A stretch of DNA of 64,000 bases from Paramacrobiotus metropolitanus. Lineage: Eukaryota; Tardigrada; Eutardigrada; Parachela; Macrobiotidae. The stretch spans positions 310,001-374,000 of the forward strand of contig NW_026570227.1 of NCBI RefSeq assembly GCF_019649055.1, given 5' to 3'. Position numbers and translations under genes: made by a program. The number at the start of each line of letters is the position of its first letter. The stretch's first letter is position 1. Positions 1 to 11,973 of the stretch are shown here, in pieces. The notes beneath the pieces were generated by a model that saw nothing but the letters and a program-made list of their open reading frames with translations, had not been told where the DNA came from and did not search any database.

Positions 1-324
1 GGTGGGTGGTGGGGCGCAGGCAGTGGACGATGGGCGCGGTGAGGGTGTAGTGGAGATCCGGCTGCTGTCCACCGGGAACGCCCGTCTCAATAAGCAGAGT
101 GCTGGTTAAAGCCGGCTTGTCCAGGATAGCGTCGCACGCGGAACACACCACGCGCAGCCGGGTGTGCGTCAGCGTATCCAGATGGGCCAACACCTCCTGC
201 CACACACATCCACCGCCACGGTACACCATTCTTCCGGCGTCCCGCGTTTAACAAGAGCCGGCGCGACAAGCTGGCATTTGTGCAGAATGCTCGGAAGGTG
301 TTGGATCAGCTCGCTGTGCAGCAT
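1..324 (-). pseudogene. F-box-like gene fragment, frame-broken, runs off the left edge
   Basis: Read on the minus strand, a fragment opens after a possible splice acceptor (ATTAG just above 324) with the peptide MLHSELIQHLPSILHKCQLV. About 90 bases on, coding resemblance moves to another frame, where an ATG at 229 starts a stretch open to the window edge that includes VWQEVLAHLDTL and TRLRVVCSACDAIL. That leucine-rich pattern ending in a cysteine/arginine motif looks like an F-box (SCF ubiquitin-ligase substrate adaptor). The frame change means a degraded copy or a base error. It follows the fragment at 698-1444 on the same strand and probably was the downstream exon of the same gene. I recall similar proteins from tardigrades, but cannot verify this. 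Confidence 0.4.
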
Positions 325-697
325 CTAATTTCACCAAAAAGTAATGTCTCAAAATGTGCTTCACTGGAGATCTGAGGCTTCACGCGAAAACTGACATTTA
401 TGCTCATTTCAAATGAGTCGTTTCGAATGCTGGGTCAAATGACTCATTTGACCCAGCTTATGTACGGTACAAGTCAACTTCTTGAACTAGTTTGCTTCCC
501 AATAAAATTTCTAGCAATTTCCACAAGTGTATTTAGGTAAGTGAATTCACTATCATCTGGTTTCTGGTGCCAATGCTCTTCCCGTCGAAGCGAATTAAAC
601 TCGCCTAAAGATTTCGTAAGGATATTACTCCCCAACCTCTGATTACAGGTAGTATAGTTTACTCTGTTTGTATGGGTAAACTAACAACTCTGGCTAA

Positions 698-1444
698 TCA
701 GTAAACACAAACTAACCAGAGACGTTGACGAACCTGTGCGGCGGCATGGGATCGTGCGATTGAGACGTCTTCCTCCACTTCCACGGCATACCGCAGCTGT
801 CCGTCCGCGACATCAACACCCAGCACTGGGCTGTTAAACTGGAACTGGAAGTTCGCCCCGGGCTCCTTCAACACTTGCAGCAGGTGGACGGCCGTCGCGC
901 CCTGACAACTGGCCGGCAGTGGCAGACTGCACTGGACAATGCATCCCGTTCCAGTTGCCCGCGGCAGCGTCACCAACCACAACGCACGGTCATGGTTAGA
1001 GTGGTCGGTCCACCAGGCATCCGGCACTGGCCAGCGAACGCGTTCCAACGGAACCAGGTCCGTCCAGGGGCGGCTGTCATCCCGGCTCCGGACGATGTTG
1101 ACCTCGTAAATGAGATGCCGCGATAACGGTTTCGCCAGCATGGATTCCGGACTCGGATTGATCATTTCACCGGGCAACCAGCGCCATGCTCCGCCTGGGT
1201 ACTCCCGGCGCAGTACTTCCACGGGGAGGCTGGTCCACGGTTCCTCTCCCGACATCATGATTATGAAATGGAAAGGGTATAAGCGCTGGGAGAGGGAGAC
1301 CTTGGCGAAGGGGATGAGTTCCCGTCGTCGGTTGGGACACAGATCGATGTACAACCCGTCCTCCGTCACGTCAACTACGCGGCCGTACAGCAGGGTCTGG
1401 CCGTCGCCCACCACGTTAATTTAACGGTTCCATATCTCCAACAT
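698..1444 (-). pseudogene. lineage-specific gene fragment upstream of F-box-like exon, in-frame stop
   Basis: An open frame of about 238 codons (1414 down to 698) encodes a tryptophan- and proline-rich protein of unknown function with segments such as LLYGRVVDVTEDGLYIDLCP and VPLERVRWPVPDAWW. The only nearby ATG in frame is at 1444, but a TAA at 1423-1421 separates it from the rest, so the copy is interrupted or has lost its true first exon. A GT donor (CTCTG|GTTAGT) lies near the 3' end, consistent with continuation into the F-box-like exon at 324-1. Composition and length look like a real former gene rather than chance, and the strand and order match the downstream fragment. Function is not recognised. 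Confidence 0.4.
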
Positions 1445-1899
1445 GGCTAATCTGACGATGGGTTGGTCTGTGATCTACCAAGGAACAACACTGCATTTAC
1501 AGTGACAAACCCAGTGCAACACCTACAAATGGGGAACCTTCGAGATACAACATATCTGTACAGTGACATGGGGCGTCAACAAGGACGCAGGGAATTTCGT
1601 TAAAGTTACACACCATATAAATGGGAACAAACAAGGTGGAACGCAGCGAAACGGAGTTCTCCAGCGAGAAACAGAACCCACTGCCATTGGTAACTGCACG
1701 ATGAGCACGCAGCAGTGCAGCACTTCAACGAGTTCTCAATCTGTACGTACGCGCTTTTACCGACTGAAGGACTTACCTCCCACTCTACACAACAGCAACC
1801 TCATCTTAGAAAGAACCCAGCATGTCGTTAAATAATTACAGCTTTTCTACTTCCAAGGACTGCGATGTTAGTAACAGTCAGTTTAAAAATTGGCTAAGG

Positions 1900-2075
1900 C
1901 TATTTAGCCCCAGTACTGCCTAATGGGGGCGGAACAGCTGGTTGGCTATTTTGCCCCAGTCTGGGGTTGGATAACCTATTAGCTATTTTACCCCAGTTCT
2001 CCGTATGAGCAGCCAGACGGCCATTTTGCCCCGGTCTGGGGGGTGGATATCCTTCCGCCTATTTTGCCCCATACC
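1900..2075. repeat. Degenerate minisatellite, about 5 copies of ~38 bp
   Basis: The phrase CTATTTTGCCCCAGTCTGGGG recurs in diverged form at about 1900, 1946, 1983, 2021 and 2059. The spacing is 46, 37, 38 and 38 bp. Confidence 0.65.
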
Positions 2076-3949
2076 AGTCCAGCTGATTGGTTGCCTAAAA
2101 AAAGATGCCTTAAAGTGTGTTGGCTAGAGGTAAAAGTGTTAACAAAAAGAACTCATTGTAGGTAACGTAATCGTTATTTGCAAAATTTAAGTTTTTGCTA
2201 AACGTTCATAGAGGAGGTGAAACTCTAGAAATTTCCGAAAAGTCACCATGTTTTGTGAGTTTTTGTGGACATCGTGTACATCCGGCATCGTCGCTGTATT
2301 GCTGACGATCCGGAATATATTCGCTACAGTGCTGCGAGGGTGTTATCCAGATTGTTTTCTGTTTCTGACTTTTGCTGTCGGAGAGACCCTGAATGCTTGC
2401 ATCGACATATCGTCCGTCGGAAGTTTCCACTGTGATGGAACCTGGAAAGGTGACGGCAGGGGTTTCTTTTGGTTCCTCTACCTGGAATCCGTGGGAGAAC
2501 TTGCTGCCTCGTTGTCTTTAGCAATTGTTGGCTTAAAGAGAATACTTCAGCGGCGTTGGATTTGGTAAGGAATGGTAATAGTAAGGTTGCGTATTGCGCA
2601 AGGCCTTAAGATTAACGGCAAAATTAACAATAATTTTAACCATGCGCATAAGTATTTTTAAAATTATTTTGTTCAACTGCCCGCTTGTGGTGGAGCAAAG
2701 GTGTAAAAGCCCGATAAATGTCAGTTAGATATTACCGGAATTATTCTGCCGAACTTTAAGGTCGGCAGATTGATTGTCAGCGAGTTCAAAACAGTCTCCG
2801 TTTTCAAAAGGTTTTGTCAAAACTGTTTGCCCAGACTATCAAACCAAATTAACAGTTACATACGCGCAATAAGAGCACTGCATTATTGAAGGTTTATAGG
2901 TGTATAGCATCTGGTGCTGAAATACTGCAGTACAAGAAACAGCCTCCGCTTCGCCTCCGCGTTTCTTGTGGTCCATGGCCATTTTACATGTATTTGAATT
3001 TGAATGAATATATATTAGAATAACATCTATATTTCGTCGAAACATGATCGGTACATGCGATAGGGCAAACACGAATTTTATTTGAAAATCAGTTCATGGT
3101 TCTCTCAACCTTAAAAGCATTCCCTTTACCGAACTGATAGCCCCTGTGGCGAGCGGCCACATGAACAACCACGGCTGAATGAAATGCAGTCTACGCATTA
3201 CCATTCAGTCTATGCAGCCTGTGCAGCTTATCAGGGATGCAATCTATGCAGTAAAAGTGATTAATATATTGATCCCTAAAGCGGTACTGATTAAAATAAT
3301 GGGCAAAGCGAAGTATGGAAATAATTGTAATTAATTATTAATAATTGTAAAGTATGGAAATAATTGTAATTTATTTTTGTTATATTTTCTAAAACTGCAC
3401 CCACGTGACAGCCCAGGGCTGTATATACCCAGACTTTATCACTAGGTCCTGAACAGGACCTCATAAGAAGTGCCGGCCGGCGGTACCAACCGGAAACAAA
3501 TGGGGATGATATTAAAGCTTTACATGACTTTAGATGTGAATGTAGTCAGTAAAATTACGGTACAACGGATTTCGAAAGTTCACATAATGCGCTACTGTAT
3601 ATCATTGTATTCTTCATACGGGTATCTGTACTGAGCCTGCAAGTAATAAACAGGGTGGAAATTCAACACAGATACATACTGGATACATATTGATTAAAGA
3701 CTGGGGAAACGGCCAACAGCACGTAACTTTGGGGTTCATACATGATTGGTAGTTTGTAAACTGTACAGCAACGCTTATTATTCCATATCTTACGACAGGA
3801 TGTCGACGGTTGTTTCTAGGACCGCGTCGCCTCTTACTGGCATGAGTCCGACAATGGTACGGAAAATTCAAGCGTTCAGCAAAAACGCTTCGGCTGCTTC
3901 GGTGCATACGTGACCCTGTGCGCAACGGTGAACGTATTATGTCTAGTTT
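2076..3949. other. No supported gene
   Basis: AT-rich host sequence with short frames only. A 21-bp phrase (AGTATGGAAATAATTGTAATT) occurs twice near 3309 and 3350. I see no recognisable protein. Confidence 0.5.
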
Positions 3950-4690
3950 TCCTTGGCACGCCGTTGACCATTCTGATCATATTTCTCTTTCTGGTTTTCT
4001 AGACGATACCACTAATTAAGTTAGCAGGATTCGTCGCAGGCATAATCGTCGCTCATTACGGCGGAGAAGCCAGAAGCTGTCTTCCCTCAAACTGGAACGC
4101 TCTCCATCTCAAAGACACTCTTTGAGATGAAGAGGACCACTGTTTGGATGAGCAGCTTAGAAGGCGCCATCCGGCACAATTGCCCGGACGTAAGAGCTGT
4201 CAGCTATGATAATCAAAGTGGATACAATGGCTACAATTAAGTCCAGTACGTGTACACGGTAGTAAATTAAGACCATGGCACTATCCACAGGAACCGAGAA
4301 ACGGCCGAAAAATGCACCGATGGGGGAATCGTTAAATCCGTGTAGGCAGTACCACTGCACCACGGCGCGAGGTGTTGAAATCCTTTGAAAGACTTTGTCG
4401 CTGTGCATGAGCCGCTTCTCTCCTTACAAAATGAAGGCCATCGTGGCCGCTTGAAACTGGAGGATAAATTGAGTTGCCGAATCCTGACTGCTGCCCTATT
4501 TCGACTATTTATCGATGGCGTGGAACGGTGGTCAACGCAGGTCTGTATTTCTTGACACGCCCTTAACCATTCTAACGTATTTTCTGGCGGATTTTCTTGG
4601 CGATTCTACTAATTTGGGTAGCACGGTTGTTGCACGCATAATCGTCACGCATTACGGCGAAAAAACGTTGTTCCCAAGCTGCGTTTCCTT
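3950..4690 (+). repeat. Diverged duplicate pair, possible decayed membrane-protein exon
   Basis: The stretch around 3953-4085 and the stretch around 4553-4685 are diverged copies about 600 bp apart. Both read on the plus strand as a threonine/proline start (TPLTIL) followed by a hydrophobic segment and then IIVxHYG. Copy 1 has a stop inside, at a place that also resembles a splice acceptor (TTTCTAG). Copy 2 is open for 79 codons. This could be a duplicated exon of a membrane protein or decayed repeats; I cannot name a family. Confidence 0.3.
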
Positions 4691-4754
4691 TGCCACCGCG
4701 CTAAGCGTATACTGTCGCGGAGGAACGTCGGGATTGTGTATGCGAGAGAGTTAA

Positions 4755-6503
4755 ACGAGTGGGAAGTTTCAAACGAGTGGGGCGTGATTGGCATTACTGA
4801 TAGGTATTTATGGATATCGTTTACCATTTCTAACTGATTCTCAGCTTTTGCTTTAACACAGTTAGAAGGTGTGGAATGGAATCCGTTTTCTAATGAGCGA
4901 TAAACACCTTACAAGTACATCCAACTAATGACGGCAACTAAACTAAATGAGTAGGTCAGTACATCGACTCCTGAATCACCCATATCCAATTCGTCCAGCT
5001 CCGACAGTGCTTTGTGGAACCACGGTAATACCGACGCCAGAATCCTTTGTTCATGAAATCTGCGATTTATGGAATGAAATCGTCTTACCAAAAGACTGCT
5101 ATTCTTCAGTCAACACCTTCAGGAATGCGCTCGACAGAGTCACATGGAGTAAACTGCAGTGGAGTAAACTGCAGCGGACCAAGAAAAACTGCGATACCGA
5201 CCTGTTGTACTAAGTTTTAAATTGTTTAATTTTACTGACAACGAACGGACTAATGACACCTGCATCCACCTTTCTATGTTTATTGTTTTGCCGGAATATA
5301 AGTATGTGTAACTAACACGTAAACGTGAAATGACCTTTAAGAAATGTTAAAACTCTTTATCTTTGATAATGTCGACTTTTGTTTTTTTTTTCTCTCTCTT
5401 TTGTCTCGAGTGTCGAATGCTTTGAGGGGACCGTGTCCCGATGCATAAGACAATAAATTCAAATTCAAGTATTACTAACGATGTTACCTTGTTTAAATTA
5501 CTAATGAATGAACACCTGTGTCAGAGCGGCATCCGCTCTCTATAGGATCGTTTGATAGAACATTTCGCTACATTTTGTACGTATGCTTTGCCGATAGGCG
5601 ATAGCCTAGTGGTGCCTTTCTGGGCCTTAGAGTACGAGGAGGGAAGAAGCATTTTCGGTAGTGCGTTCGAATGGTCAAGACTCTTTGAACACTCGTGTGG
5701 CTGCAAATCTGGCTTAACAGTCAACCGCGGAAGTCTGGCAGTCTACGTTTAACTTGCCCACTGTCAATCAGGGCACCCATCCACGGTTGACGGTGAGGTG
5801 CACGCTGATGGGCAACATTCCACGGTTGGCTGTTAAGTGAACCATGCTGGCGTACACTTAATCTATGATACGCTTCCGTTGTTGGCTCTGGACTACTGGT
5901 GATGCTGGACCAGCTAACGAAAACGTAAATGTTATGGCGCAGAACGAACGCTCTATGACCATGTCGAGCGTAGTTTAAAGAAGCAATGTGGACCACGCAC
6001 CCGTGTTACTTGTCGAACCCTGGTATCTTACTATGGCATCCGTAAACTACCGTCCTTCGCCGATAACTTTACCTTGTCCTACTGCTTAGTTTATCTCGTG
6101 AGAAGTTCCATGATTGGTATGGTCGATTGCAGAATATAACTCTCAAGCGGAGGCGGCAGCCGTTTGAGAATGAAAAAACTAAACCTGGTTTGGCAATTGG
6201 CAACGAGGCTCACAATGCGAGATGGAACAGCACGCTTTCAAAATAACAACCTGGGCCCTGGAGCAAATAGCAGGTCCAATAGCACACGGTGTCCGGCAAG
6301 CGATCTCTGTTGGCGAACTGTCGGATATAGCAGCGGCGCTTTGGTTTTTATTACTGGTGCGGTGATTTCTGTTACTAATTAATTAAAATGAATGCGGTCA
6401 AGCGGTCATACAATAGGGTACATAAATGCCCGTGGCATGTGGATAACATACAGTATATTTTATTAATTATTTTTGAATATCAGCACTGCTTACAAAAAGG
6501 CTA
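4755..6503. other. No supported gene
   Basis: A perfect 16-bp tandem duplication containing GGAGTAAACTGCAG lies near 5145-5176. Short frames near 5552-5752 and 6164-6382 have no recognisable family. A plus-strand stretch at about 6225-6360 (amino acids like TTWALEQIAGPIAHGV) might be an isolated exon but has no supporting start or partner exon. Confidence 0.35.
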
Positions 6504-7587
6504 TTAACGCGAAGTGGCTAGCGAATTTTCGAAATAATACTCAAAAATCATCATAGCTCAACTTATAGAGAATGTTTTTTACTACATATCCCGATAATTG
6601 TAATGAGCATATCCTGATTCGTTAACAAGCAAAAAAATCAAGTTGTACAACTGGTAAAGGGGGGCACGTAAGGTGAACAGCAAAACAATGGCTTGCGCCG
6701 CACTTATTGGGAGTAATGCCATATTCCTTCAATCGCCGCCGACATCATTGGTTTGCAAAGCAGCAATCGCAGTCAGCTGCGATCAGAATCTGCAACTGCC
6801 TCATCCAGCTTTGTTGAGCTTGCTGACAAGAAGCAGAAACAAAAGACGCTATAAATGCAGATCTGCTGTCTGATTGCAGTCTTTTGTTTTAGCGTCTATA
6901 ACTGGATCAGTCTGATTGTGAACAGTGCACTCTGCGTGAAAGTTCTATGGCTGTCTGCCTGTTCTGCGTAACTGCGTTGCTCCACATGTCCAGGTGCTTT
7001 TGTGTGCGGCAGCCACCATCTCTCGGTACCGGCACCAGAGCCGAGAAAGAGGTGTACTTTTGCAAGCTAACAGTGAACAAAACGTAAAAAAACTCTGAGA
7101 ATTTGCTGCAAATACATTTGTTTAACAAAAAATACGAATAAAATCGCATTAAATACAGTACCGCATTCTGAGCTTATTATACGGACTGAATCTCTATTTA
7201 GGGCTTCGTTCGGCAGATATGGTCAGAAATATCCAGGGGCAGGGTGCCCCAAGCATTTCCTTGGCACCCCTGATTTTTTTTTGTTTTTCTGTTTTTTATC
7301 AATCAAAATTCTGTCCGTATAATAAGCTTCTAAGACTTGAATCTTTGAAATGGCCGTTTCAGAATATTTTTTTTCATATCTGTACTCTGTAAAAATCGAC
7401 TTCAAGTTTTTCACTTTGAAAGCTAATATCTCAGTAACAACGAATGCGTAATTACTAATGATCATATTTTAAAGCACAAAAATCATTTCTTTATGTGGCA
7501 TATGCTACTGTGTAGCATAAAAGTGTAATGCGTCGGCGGTATGCCCGTTTCCGCAAAAGGACCGAGTTGCTAGCCACTTCGCGTTAA
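6504..7587. mobile_element. TTAA-flanked MITE, piggyBac-like
   Basis: The left end reads TTAA followed by CGCGAAGTGGCTAGC, and the right end is the exact inverse (GCTAGCCACTTCGCG followed by TTAA). TTAA target duplications with terminal inverted repeats are the signature of piggyBac-type insertion. The 1.08-kb body has no transposase frame, so this would be non-autonomous. Inside it a second inverted pair (GAGCTTATTATACGGAC near 7170 and its reverse complement near 7310) brackets a T-rich stretch, perhaps a nested insertion. Confidence 0.6.
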
Positions 7588-7969
7588 ATAAAGGATACAC
7601 AGTACGGCTGATAACAACTGGATACACGGTAGGGAGATGCACGACGGAGAACAATAACAATAGTTGGCAACATGCTAAAACTAAGCAGAAAAGCATAAAA
7701 TAAATGAAACCAGAAAATAATGCATGAATAGAAACGCTTCTAGGTTAAAGTACCTAATGGTTCAGTTGTCGGTTAGTTCCGGGCCTTCCGGCTGCCCCGT
7801 ACAGTATACCAAAAGTAAAGTGAACAGACGCCAGAAACCGGTTCGATTATGGTAAGTCGCTATAAGCAAGCCGCAACTAACTGCAAGAAATTGCTACTGG
7901 TGAAATAAACACCAGTGCGTGCCGATAGTGCCAATGTATGCAAATCCAATCCTATCGCAAAAGAAAGCT
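7588..7969. other. Intergenic, no supported gene
   Basis: Host sequence between the TTAA-flanked MITE and the 3' end of the ankyrin/SH3_15 gene. Nothing recognisable. Confidence 0.5.
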
Positions 7970-8328
7970 TCATGACGGGAAAATCTGATCCATGAGTGAT
8001 GAGGTCGCACCCCGCCCTTTCTTGTTGGGTATTACTGGTTGGATAGTGCAATCATCGTCTTCTGGTAAATTCGCACGGCCCACTGCTTCCGGATTGAGAT
8101 AATAGATACGCGATCCGCCATTTATTATTAGAACACTTTTGACAACTTCACTTTCCATATCAAGTAAAAATAGAAAGTTGGCTATAGTTAGTGTGCGCCC
8201 GGTGAGTTCCGACAAGGAATCCGACCACCCTCCATACTCATCGGTCTGTAGTAGCTTGAGAGCGGAATCCGTGTAAAGTAAGCGCACTTTATCCTCAATT
8301 TTCAGGCTTGATCCGTCGCCACATAGTA
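7970..8328 (-). CDS. Probable 3' exon: second SH3_15 (Mind bomb-type) repeat
   Basis: A minus-strand frame that can start at a splice acceptor (TTAAAG| at 8328) runs to a stop at 7970. It reads KIEDKVRLLYTDSALKLLQ followed by a GGW and a leucine-rich segment ending in YYLNPEAV. This matches the layout of an SH3_15/Mind-bomb repeat (G/D-x-V ... LQ ... GGW ... NP). Its reading phase fits a possible donor at 9712 in the exon just upstream on the same strand (ACGG|GTGTGG). It may therefore be the last exon of the ankyrin gene at 9695-11358, across an intron of about 1.4 kb that holds a MITE. If the upstream gene instead stops at 9695, this is a separate or orphan exon. Confidence 0.5.
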
Positions 8329-8654
8329 CTTTAATTTAAAGTAATCAAGGACATTTTAAATTCAATTATGGAAGTATAGATTGTCTTAAGGGAATCGCTA
8401 TAACGGCTTTAATTTTAAGATGCCATTTTGCAAAAAGATGCGTCTATTAAGATTCGAGACTGCTCTATTAGATGACAAAAAGGTCGAAGTTACAAGATTG
8501 CAGGGTTATGTACTGTAATATGAATTTTTTTAGCTGGTTACAGTACCTTAACTAACCAAGGGTGCAATCAATGACTGGCCCGGCTAGACATCACATACTC
8601 ATATGCCAGTTAGCGCATATGCGATGCAATCAATGGAGAACACTAAGTCGTGAT

Positions 8655-9061
8655 TAGTGTTGGGTCAGCCCGGCCCGGCGCGGCGCGGCCCGGCCCGGGT
8701 AAGAGGGCCGGGCCGTTGTTTGACGGCCCGGGCCGCGGGCCGATCCGGGCTGCGGCCCGACATGTCCCCGGGCCGCGGCCCGGGCCGTCTTGCAGCACAG
8801 TGATATTTCATTCCCGGATGTCATTATGCAAACGGCTACAGCGGGTATGTCAACGAAAAAATAGACGGATTTTCGCCTAGAGACGTTTAATGCTGTGAAA
8901 ATTAAGAAAAACTCACCGAAAACTACTAAATTTCAGTAAATCCCAATGAAATTTTTTGTTTTTCTACGTCTTTTTCCATATTCAACGTTTACAGCGGGCC
9001 ACGGCCAGGGCCGAGGGCCGCGGCCCGGGCCGCGGCCCTGGGCCGGGCCGGCCCAACACTA
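8655..9061. mobile_element. GC-rich hAT-like MITE (407 bp)
   Basis: The left end is TAGTGTTGGGTCAGCCCGG and the right end is CCGGGCCGGCCCAACACTA, an inverted repeat built from GGCCCGG blocks in otherwise AT-rich DNA. The flanking 8-mers GTCGTGAT (8647-8654) and GTCGTAAC (9062-9069) match at 6 of 8 positions, consistent with a decayed 8-bp hAT target duplication. There is no transposase frame. It sits inside the probable last intron of the ankyrin/SH3_15 gene. Confidence 0.6.
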
Positions 9062-9694
9062 GTCGTAACTGATCCACATATTTTGTTTTACGGACAGCCA
9101 TAAAACCGAACACTGGTCAGTCTAAATGTGCATGACTGATTTAAACTTGGATGAACTTTCAAAAACTACTGTTCAAAATGGATCCAATTAAGTTTGGAAA
9201 CTGACTCCCAACTCAAGTGCTACATTACAATCTTCAGAAAAATTTTATACATTTGAGGCAGAAAATGCTTAGAAGTTTAATTGTGAGAGCGATTTTAAAT
9301 AGAAATGGTTTAACTCCAGTTATTTACGAAAATCATAAAGTGATTTTTTAAGTTTGCGAAGTTTAAAAAAAGGTTCTTTAAAAAAAGGCCTCGCAACGTG
9401 CAGGAGAGCTATCTGTATGTTTATGATATTCTGGTTGGACTATCTGAAATTCTGTGTTGCTCCGTACTGACTAGTTAGTTTTTAAGCGTGATTTTTTTAA
9501 ATCAAACTTTAAGCTATTTCCTCAAATCCGCTCCTAGCCTCTTACCGGTTTTGAGTTGTGCATTTTGTTTAATTTAAATGGAACAAGTATATATATGGAT
9601 GTAAAAATATATAATATTTTCAACAAACGCAAAAATGCGGGCTTATACAGCCGAATTAAGCCGACGTAGCTATTCCCTTAAGCGCAGTTAGCGA

Positions 9695-11358
9695 TTAATA
9701 TAGGACCACACCCGTTGTCACTTTGCGTAATGCTCTCGGGTTCACAGGCAAACATCTATCGGCAAGGACGATACAAGCGTCTCCATGAACATCAAAATAA
9801 CGAATCAGAACCGTTTTTCCTAATGCTTTCCGCAAGCGGCCAGGCATCCTTCCGTGACCTTTTTGCAGCTCGGCTACTGTATCATAATCCGCCAAAATTT
9901 CGACCACATCGCCTTCACCAATTGTTTCCCCGCTTCCGTCAATGGCTTCGTAGCCTTCTGTAAATCAAAACACAGTACCAGTTTTCGGCTGAAGGAAATG
10001 AATTGGCTGTTTGTCCTACCTCGGGATTGAATGTCAAGGATATCAGGATGGCATAACATTTTAACTGGATACTTTTTCTTGATGCAGATCTCTACATCAC
10101 CATCGCACCTCACCTTCTCCACCGTACTGACGTAATTACACATATCATGCACATAGAGTAAATTATGCTCGGCTTGTTTCTTTCGAACTAAGGTTTCGTT
10201 ATCACTGATCCCAACGAATTTGCCCACAGCCATTTTCCCCAGGCGAAGCACATTGATAGTATGATCAAGAGCTTCAAGGCTCTCATTAGCCTCTTCCTGT
10301 ATATCAGTCAATTTCACCATCGCCGCTACGAGTAGTGCCGCACGGTCGTTATCTGCAAATATAATTGCAATAATATTTTATGACTCCTTGTCGCTTTTTC
10401 CTTTTTATCGCTCTATTTTAACCGCTCGTTACAATAATAATTCAGTAATATCAGCAGTAGTTATATTCAGTTAAATCGTAAACACGCCGCATTAGCAGTT
10501 GTTGTCAATTAAGTAATAATTAGGGCTGTTTTTATATTTCCCACCGAAGAAAATCAAAAACAGCAAATGCAGCGATATCAAGCAGATGGCTCATGTTCGC
10601 CGTTGAAGTTAAAAACGAAAGACCAAACGGCTGTTTAAAATACAAATTTGTACAAGTGGCGTGAACTTTATGCAAAACGCATGAGGAAAGATGGAGAGTA
10701 TCGAGGAGACGTAATCATGGTTTTCTGTCCTTGTAATAACAATCACAAGCCCCCCTACAGTCTTACGGATGTCTTCCAGAATGTTTTGCACTTCCTGGGG
10801 CTTCAGACCTCTTAATTTGGTAAGACACATGCTCATGAGCCTTCCCATTTCACTATTGAGTTCCGAGAAACACCAGATGAGCCTGAGATCATCTAGCGCA
10901 TATTTTTCCAGTCGAAATTCGTTTAGCAGACAGTCCACCGCTGCCGTATTGTCCCGCACGCAAGCCATGGACAGAGCACTCAACCCCTCATCGGTTTTAT
11001 ATGTAAAATCACATTTTGAATGGCTTAGCAGTAAATTCACGATGGATATTTGCGAAGGCTCACTTATACCGTAGAGACCCCACACCGATATCATTAGAGC
11101 TGTAATGCTCTTGAAACCGAGAGCAACCGCATTCACGTCAATGCGCGGCGAGTCCAGCAGCAACTGCACAATAAGGGGATTTCGGCCGCATGACGCCAGC
11201 ATCAATGGCGTCAGACCGGCTCTTTTGGCATTAACATCCGTTGACGATTCGGAGAGAATCTGCTGCACATCGGTGACACTTTCCCGTAGCACTGCCGCAT
11301 GAAGCGGTGTCAAATTGTCCAACACATCTTCTAAGTCGGTAGAATCAAACTCGGTCAT
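9695..11358 (-). CDS. Ankyrin-repeat protein with SH3_15 (Mind bomb-like) domain, 3 exons
   Basis: Exons on the minus strand are 11358-10767, 10352-10020 and 9957-9695. Both introns are canonical (GTAAGA...TTTGCAG and GTAGGA...TTTACAG) and the phases agree, giving 395 codons. Residues about 17-150 form roughly four ankyrin repeats (TPLHAAVLRESV, TPLMLASCGRNPLIVQLLL, SALSMACVRDNTAAVDCLL). The third exon reads IGEGDVVEILADYD ... LQKGHGRM ... LPVNPRALRKV, an SH3_15 repeat as in Mind bomb E3 ligases. In Mind bomb the SH3_15 repeats precede the ankyrins and RING fingers follow; here the order is reversed and no RING is visible. It could act as a substrate-binding adaptor in ubiquitination, but that is inference. 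A continuation into the exon at 8328-7970 is possible and would give about 509 residues. Confidence 0.7.
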
Positions 11359-11973
11359 GCTTTCTGCAGCTTCTATGGATAGAATGGCGGAGATTAATGA
11401 ATAAGACGTTTTTAACTACATATTAAAATTTAACTGAAGCCATTACAGATACTTTGAGATATTTGATATAATACGGGCTCCCCTTAAATGTGCAGATATT
11501 TGATTGTTTATTTCTCATAGAAAAATTTGTAAAGAACGTATGAACATTTTCTGCGACAGCAACTACTACGTTCGTAAAGTATTACGTTCGTACTTATTAC
11601 TTATAACTACTTCGCACAACATTGGCTGTGTCCTCTCTGCAGCTATTGTTCTGATTAAACTAACGAGCTTGAATCAGGCGCGTAGATTGTGATTAGTCAC
11701 AATATTATGTACTCGGTAGAATTCTATACGTTATACAGCTGTTCTATACGTGAGAGTAATAATAATTTCCGTCACTTCTATTACAAAAGGAATTTTGCAA
11801 GATTTCGATACCCATCAGGAGAAATTTGAAATACGTTTACCGTGCATTTTGATTACGCGTTGTTATTGGAAAACTAATCATACCTTAGCTTGATACACGC
11901 AGCAACATACATTAATTATTTTAAGTAAATATAATTACCGTACATATACTCGTATTGCCAACACAATTTTAGG
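11359..11973. other. Intergenic between ankyrin and kinase genes
   Basis: AT-rich sequence holding the upstream region of the ankyrin gene and the 3' flank of the kinase gene. No gene seen. Confidence 0.5.

Noticed and set aside
8650-8880. A glycine/arginine/proline-rich plus-strand protein
   Set aside because: Its composition comes from the GC-rich MITE end; no real gene features.
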